63,628 nt of DNA from an uncultured Lachnospiraceae bacterium (GTDB lineage Bacteria; Bacillota; Clostridia; Lachnospirales; Lachnospiraceae), in NCBI GenBank assembly GCA_930972465.1, contig CAKNHF010000016.1, positions 1 through 63,628 of the forward strand. The letters run 5' to 3'. The translations under genes and the position numbers were made by a program. Numbering within the stretch: the stretch's first letter is position 1; each line of letters starts with the position of its first letter. Below, in pieces: positions 61,103 through 63,628 of the stretch. Below the pieces are notes generated by a model. The model did not search any database, had not been told where the DNA came from, and was given only the letters and a program-made list of their open reading frames with translations.

Positions 61103-62062
61103 ATGTCATTTTCTGGAAGGGTAAAGGAAGAGCTGGCGAAGAATATCAGCAGGGCGAGGCACTGCAGGATTGCCGAGCTGGCTGCTTTTATCGGAATGTG
61201 CGGCACTGTGGTGATAAACCGCTTTGATTTCTGCAGTGTGAAAATACACACAGAAAATCTTCTTGTTGCAAGAAAGGTCTTTACATTGATAGAAAAAACA
61301 TTTAATATAAAGACTGATATCGCTGTCAGGAGGAATGTGGCAAAACAGACGGTATCCTATGCGGTCATCGTCAGACGGCATGAGGATGCGTTGAGAGTTT
61401 TGCAGGCGGTAAAGATGCTGGATGAGCATTCGGGGAACGCGGAAGAGCTTCACGCCGTGAATCCCCTGATCGTACAGCAGATGTGCTGCCGGAGGGCTTT
61501 CCTGCGCGGCGCGTTTCAGGCTTCCGGCTCCATGAGCGATCCGAAGAAATCATATCACTTTGAGATCGTCTGCTCATCGGAGGAGATGGCGTGCCGGATC
61601 AGGGATCTGATCTGCAGCTTTTCCATGGACGCCAAGATCGTGCCTCGTAAAAAATCCTATATCGTTTATTTAAAAGAAGGTTCCCAGATAGTAGATATAC
61701 TGAATGTCATGGAAGCACATGTGTCTCTCATGGAACTTGAGAATGTCAGGATTTTAAAAGAGATGCGCAATTCTGTGAACAGGAAGGTAAACTGCGAGAC
61801 TGCCAATATTAACAAGACAGTATCAGCAGCGGTAAAGCAGGTTGAGGATATTACATATCTCAGAGACACGATCGGGTTTGATCACATGCCGGAGGGGCTG
61901 GTGGAGGCAGCGAACGCCCGTCTCGCTAATCCGGATGCGACTCTGAAGGAGCTGGGAGAGTCTCTGACTCCTCCGGTGGGTAAATCAGGTATCAACCACA
62001 GGCTTCGTAAACTGAGCGAATTGGCGGACAAGGTGAGGCGAGAACAAGGAGGAATATTATGA
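61103..62062 (+). CDS. whiA: WhiA family DNA-binding protein
   Basis: A 319-residue protein with an N-terminal LAGLIDADG-like endonuclease-fold domain (about 10-190, with the catalytic acidic residues lost as in all WhiA) and a C-terminal helix-turn-helix (about 240-310: RLANPDATLKELGESLTPPVGKSGINHRLRKLSELAD). WhiA regulates sporulation in Streptomyces and affects chromosome organisation and division in Bacillus. AAGGTGAG precedes the ATG at 61103. It overlaps the next gene by ATGA. Confidence 0.95.
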   Translation: MSFSGRVKEELAKNISRARHCRIAELAAFIGMCGTVVINRFDFCSVKIHTENLLVARKVFTLIEKTFNIKTDIAVRRNVAKQTVSYAVIVRRHEDALRVLQAVKMLDEHSGNAEELHAVNPLIVQQMCCRRAFLRGAFQASGSMSDPKKSYHFEIVCSSEEMACRIRDLICSFSMDAKIVPRKKSYIVYLKEGSQIVDILNVMEAHVSLMELENVRILKEMRNSVNRKVNCETANINKTVSAAVKQVEDITYLRDTIGFDHMPEGLVEAANARLANPDATLKELGESLTPPVGKSGINHRLRKLSELADKVRREQGGIL

Positions 62063-62316
62063 TAAAAACACCTGTTGTAGTTAAAGCAGACAAAGGCCTT
62101 GACGGAAGACCTATCGCATTGCTGGTCCAGGAAGCAAGCCAGTATGCCAGCAAGGTATATATTCAGGTTGGCGAGAAGAACATTAATGCGAAGAGCATTA
62201 TGGGAATGATGAGCCTGAGTCTGGCAGGAGGCGACGAGATCACTGTTGTGACGGACGGTGAGGACGAGAAGAAAGCCGCAGAGGGAATCAGAAGTTTCTT
62301 TTCAGGTACAAAATAA
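62059..62316 (+). CDS. Crh-like HPr-family protein without the active-site histidine
   Basis: An 85-residue HPr-fold protein. Where HPr has GIHARPA, this has GLDGRPI, so the phosphorylatable His15 is Asp and PTS phosphotransfer is not possible. The Ser46 segment NAKSIMGMMSL is intact and close to Bacillus Crh (NAKSIMGLMSL), the target of HPr kinase for carbon catabolite control. Its position after whiA also matches crh in Bacillus. A second, standard HPr is expected elsewhere. AAGGAGG inside whiA drives translation. Confidence 0.88.
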   Translation: MIKTPVVVKADKGLDGRPIALLVQEASQYASKVYIQVGEKNINAKSIMGMMSLSLAGGDEITVVTDGEDEKKAAEGIRSFFSGTK

Positions 62317-62458
62317 AATCTGTTGCTGCCGGGAGAGCCGGCAGATGAAAATAGACAGACGAACAGAGGCTGTGCATTGTGTACAGCCTCTTGGTATATC
62401 CGAAGGGAACCGGCGCCGCCCCGGAGGGCGGGCGCTCAGAATGTCAGGAGGCTGAAGA

Positions 62459-63385
62459 ATGAAGAAGATGCTGTTCATTTATAATCCGAACTCTGGGATG
62501 GGGCTTCTGAAGCCAAAACTGTCAGATGTACTGGATATTTTCGTGAAAGCAGGGTTTGACGTCACGGTGTATCCGACCCAGAAGTATCATGACGCAATAC
62601 GGAAGATGAGAGAATACACAGAAGACTATGATCTGATTGTGTGCAGCGGAGGCGACGGGACGCTTGATGAAGTGGTGAGCGGAATGCGCCTTCGGGAGAA
62701 ACAGGCGCCGATCGGCTATATTCCGGCCGGCACGACCAACGATTTTGCCAGAAGCCTGCACATTTCCAAAGATATACTGGAAGCGGCGGACACTGCGGTA
62801 AACGGTGTGCCGTTTGCCTGCGACGTGGGAAGGTTCAATGACGATCATTTCATATATATTGCGGCATTCGGTCTTTTTACGGATGTGTCATATGAGACGA
62901 AGCAGAGCATGAAGAACATTCTGGGACATCTGGCGTATGTCCTGGAGGGGACGAAGCGCATTTTCAGTATTCCGTCCTATCGGCTTAAAGTGACCCATGA
63001 TGATAAAGTGATCGAGGATGAGTTCATGTACGGAATGGTGACAAATTCCAGGTCTGTTGGCGGATTTACGGGGATCATCGGAAGAGATGTGGTGTTTGAT
63101 GACGGAGAATTTGAAGTGACACTCATTAAGACGCCGAAGAATCCGATCGAGCTTAATGAACTTCTGGGCGCTATCGTTATGAGGCAGATTAATACGGAAC
63201 GCATGTACTCTTTCCGGTCAGGTGAAGTGAGATTTGAGTCCCTGGAGGAAATTCCATGGACACTGGACGGTGAATTCGGCGGAGTTCACGATGAAGTTGT
63301 GATAAAAGACGAGAAACAGTCTCTTCAGATAATGGTGAAAGAAGAAGCTCTGGAAAAAATTTCGGAAAAGGGCAAAAAAAATTAA
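62459..63385 (+). CDS. Diacylglycerol kinase-family lipid kinase (YegS/DgkB-like)
   Basis: A 308-residue ATP-dependent lipid kinase. The catalytic domain starts with LFIYNPNSGMG, then has VCSGGDGTLDEVVSGM (the GGDGT ATP motif) and IPAGTTNDFARSLHI; the C-terminal beta-sandwich has LDGEFGG near the end. It could recycle diacylglycerol from lipid or teichoic acid synthesis (DgkB) or phosphorylate another lipid. AGGAGG precedes the ATG. Confidence 0.9.
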   Translation: MKKMLFIYNPNSGMGLLKPKLSDVLDIFVKAGFDVTVYPTQKYHDAIRKMREYTEDYDLIVCSGGDGTLDEVVSGMRLREKQAPIGYIPAGTTNDFARSLHISKDILEAADTAVNGVPFACDVGRFNDDHFIYIAAFGLFTDVSYETKQSMKNILGHLAYVLEGTKRIFSIPSYRLKVTHDDKVIEDEFMYGMVTNSRSVGGFTGIIGRDVVFDDGEFEVTLIKTPKNPIELNELLGAIVMRQINTERMYSFRSGEVRFESLEEIPWTLDGEFGGVHDEVVIKDEKQSLQIMVKEEALEKISEKGKKN

Positions 63386-63393
63386 AAAAACAC

Positions 63394-63422
63394 TTGCATT
63401 CTGTAAAAAGCTGTTATATAAT
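63394..63422 (+). promoter_or_regulatory. Promoter of tRNA-Glu
   Basis: TTGCAT (63394-63399), 17 bases, TATAAT (63417-63422). Confidence 0.7.
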
Positions 63423-63464
63423 AAAACTCGCTCGTGAGAAAGAAACACACGGGCGAGAACATAA

Positions 63465-63536
63465 GGCTCCGTGGTCAAGCGGTCAAGACGCTAGCCTCTC
63501 ACGCTGGAATCAGGGGTTCGATTCCCCTCGGAGTCA
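63465..63536 (+). tRNA. tRNA-Glu (anticodon CTC)
   Basis: A full cloverleaf can be drawn: acceptor GGCTCCG with CGGAGTC (one G-T pair), D-arm GTCAAGCGGTCAAGAC, anticodon stem CTAGC/GCTGG with loop CTCTCAC giving CTC, and T-arm AGGGGTTCGATTCCCCT. The CCA end is not encoded (CTG follows the discriminator A). Confidence 0.92.
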
Positions 63537-63543
63537 CTGAGAA

Positions 63544-63571
63544 ACATCTGCAGATCCTGCAGATGTTTTTT
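63544..63571 (+). terminator. Terminator of tRNA-Glu
   Basis: ACATCTGCAG (63544-63553) and CTGCAGATGT (63557-63566) with a 3-base loop, then TTTTT. Confidence 0.9.
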
Positions 63572-63574
63572 GTT

Positions 63575-63628
63575 GTGTGCCGAGCATGGCGCTAATCTTG
63601 CTGGTGAAAGTCCAGTCACGGGTATTTA
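63575..63628 (+). mobile_element. Probable 5' end of a group II intron (cut by the window end)
   Basis: Begins GTGTGCCGAGCATGGC, matching the GUGYG start of group II introns, followed by the GGTGAAAGTCC segment common in domain I of bacterial members and then CACGGGTATTTA. It starts four bases after the T run of the tRNA terminator; insertion just behind terminator hairpins is the habit of class IIC introns. The intron-encoded reverse transcriptase would lie beyond the window. Confidence 0.55.

Noticed and set aside
63465-63628. A prophage or island attachment site at the tRNA-Glu 3' end
   Set aside because: There is no duplicated tRNA end in the window; the sequence after the terminator fits the start of a group II intron better.

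Overview
The window reads as a piece of chromosome from a spore-forming, Gram-positive member of the Clostridia, most likely a Lachnospiraceae gut anaerobe. The reasons are the gene families (the paired GlgC and GlgD subunits, a two-gene LysO exporter, a DUF6472-type Cys protein, a clostridial citrate synthase with a YbhJ-type aconitase), the sporulation genes (a SipL-like SPOCS/LysM protein, spoIIR, a CwlC-like amidase), strong AGGAGG ribosome binding sites, and promoters of the TTGxxx-N17-TATAAT type. The species is not determined. Genes run on both strands in short operons, and almost every junction between operons carries a recognisable hairpin terminator.

Layout. 1-3822: the end of a carbohydrate ABC importer (permease, lipoprotein binding protein) with a cytoplasmic GH32 beta-fructosidase. 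3914-6614: a DnaQ-type exonuclease, a helical protein of unknown function and an MFS transporter. 6700-9477: a pantothenate/CoA operon (coaBC, ECF-type pantothenate S component, coaX). 9678-11937: glgC-glgD for glycogen synthesis. 12305-16407: a MarR regulator with a heterodimeric ABC exporter. 16687-17579: LysO split into two genes. 17763-18968: a voltage-sensor potassium channel, divergent from an aconitase-family hydratase with a long structured leader (19129-21507). 21740-24399: an ECF sigma factor and a membrane-anchored beta-propeller protein. 24539-28697: tatD, rsmA, citrate synthase and an alpha/beta hydrolase. 28797-33720: an accessory stretch holding a zinc-ribbon/WG-repeat protein between two 190-bp direct repeats, then several small proteins. 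33807-38926: two DNA helicases (MrfA-like and UvrD/PcrA-like). 38973-43904, minus strand: a HAD phosphatase, murF, ddl and pncB. 44120-46193: deoB and plsC. 46477-52822: PrcB-domain lipoprotein, sipL, ispE, a GntR regulator, spoIIR, a cation diffusion facilitator and an acyl-ACP thioesterase. 52815-57529: a HAD phosphatase, glmM, ilvE and a CwlC-like amidase. 57688-63385: a CorC/HlyC protein, then murB-rapZ-whiA-crh-like and a lipid kinase. The window ends with tRNA-Glu(CTC), its terminator and what looks like the first 54 bases of a group II intron.

Most genes are ordinary housekeeping. The material most worth a second look lies between genes: direct repeats around the WG-repeat gene; a GC-rich intergenic repeat family at two loci; GGGGCCTGACCCC elements; hairpins that begin close to predicted transcription starts at several unrelated genes; an operator-like palindrome in the CoA operon; and the probable group II intron start behind a tRNA terminator. 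Among proteins, notable points are an asymmetric ABC exporter with one degenerate ATP site, a Crh-like HPr with no phosphorylatable histidine in a cluster lacking yvcK, and a potassium channel with two RCK_C-like domains but no obvious RCK_N. I did not find a clear, self-contained new system such as a defence island; no CRISPR array, transposase gene or prophage was seen.
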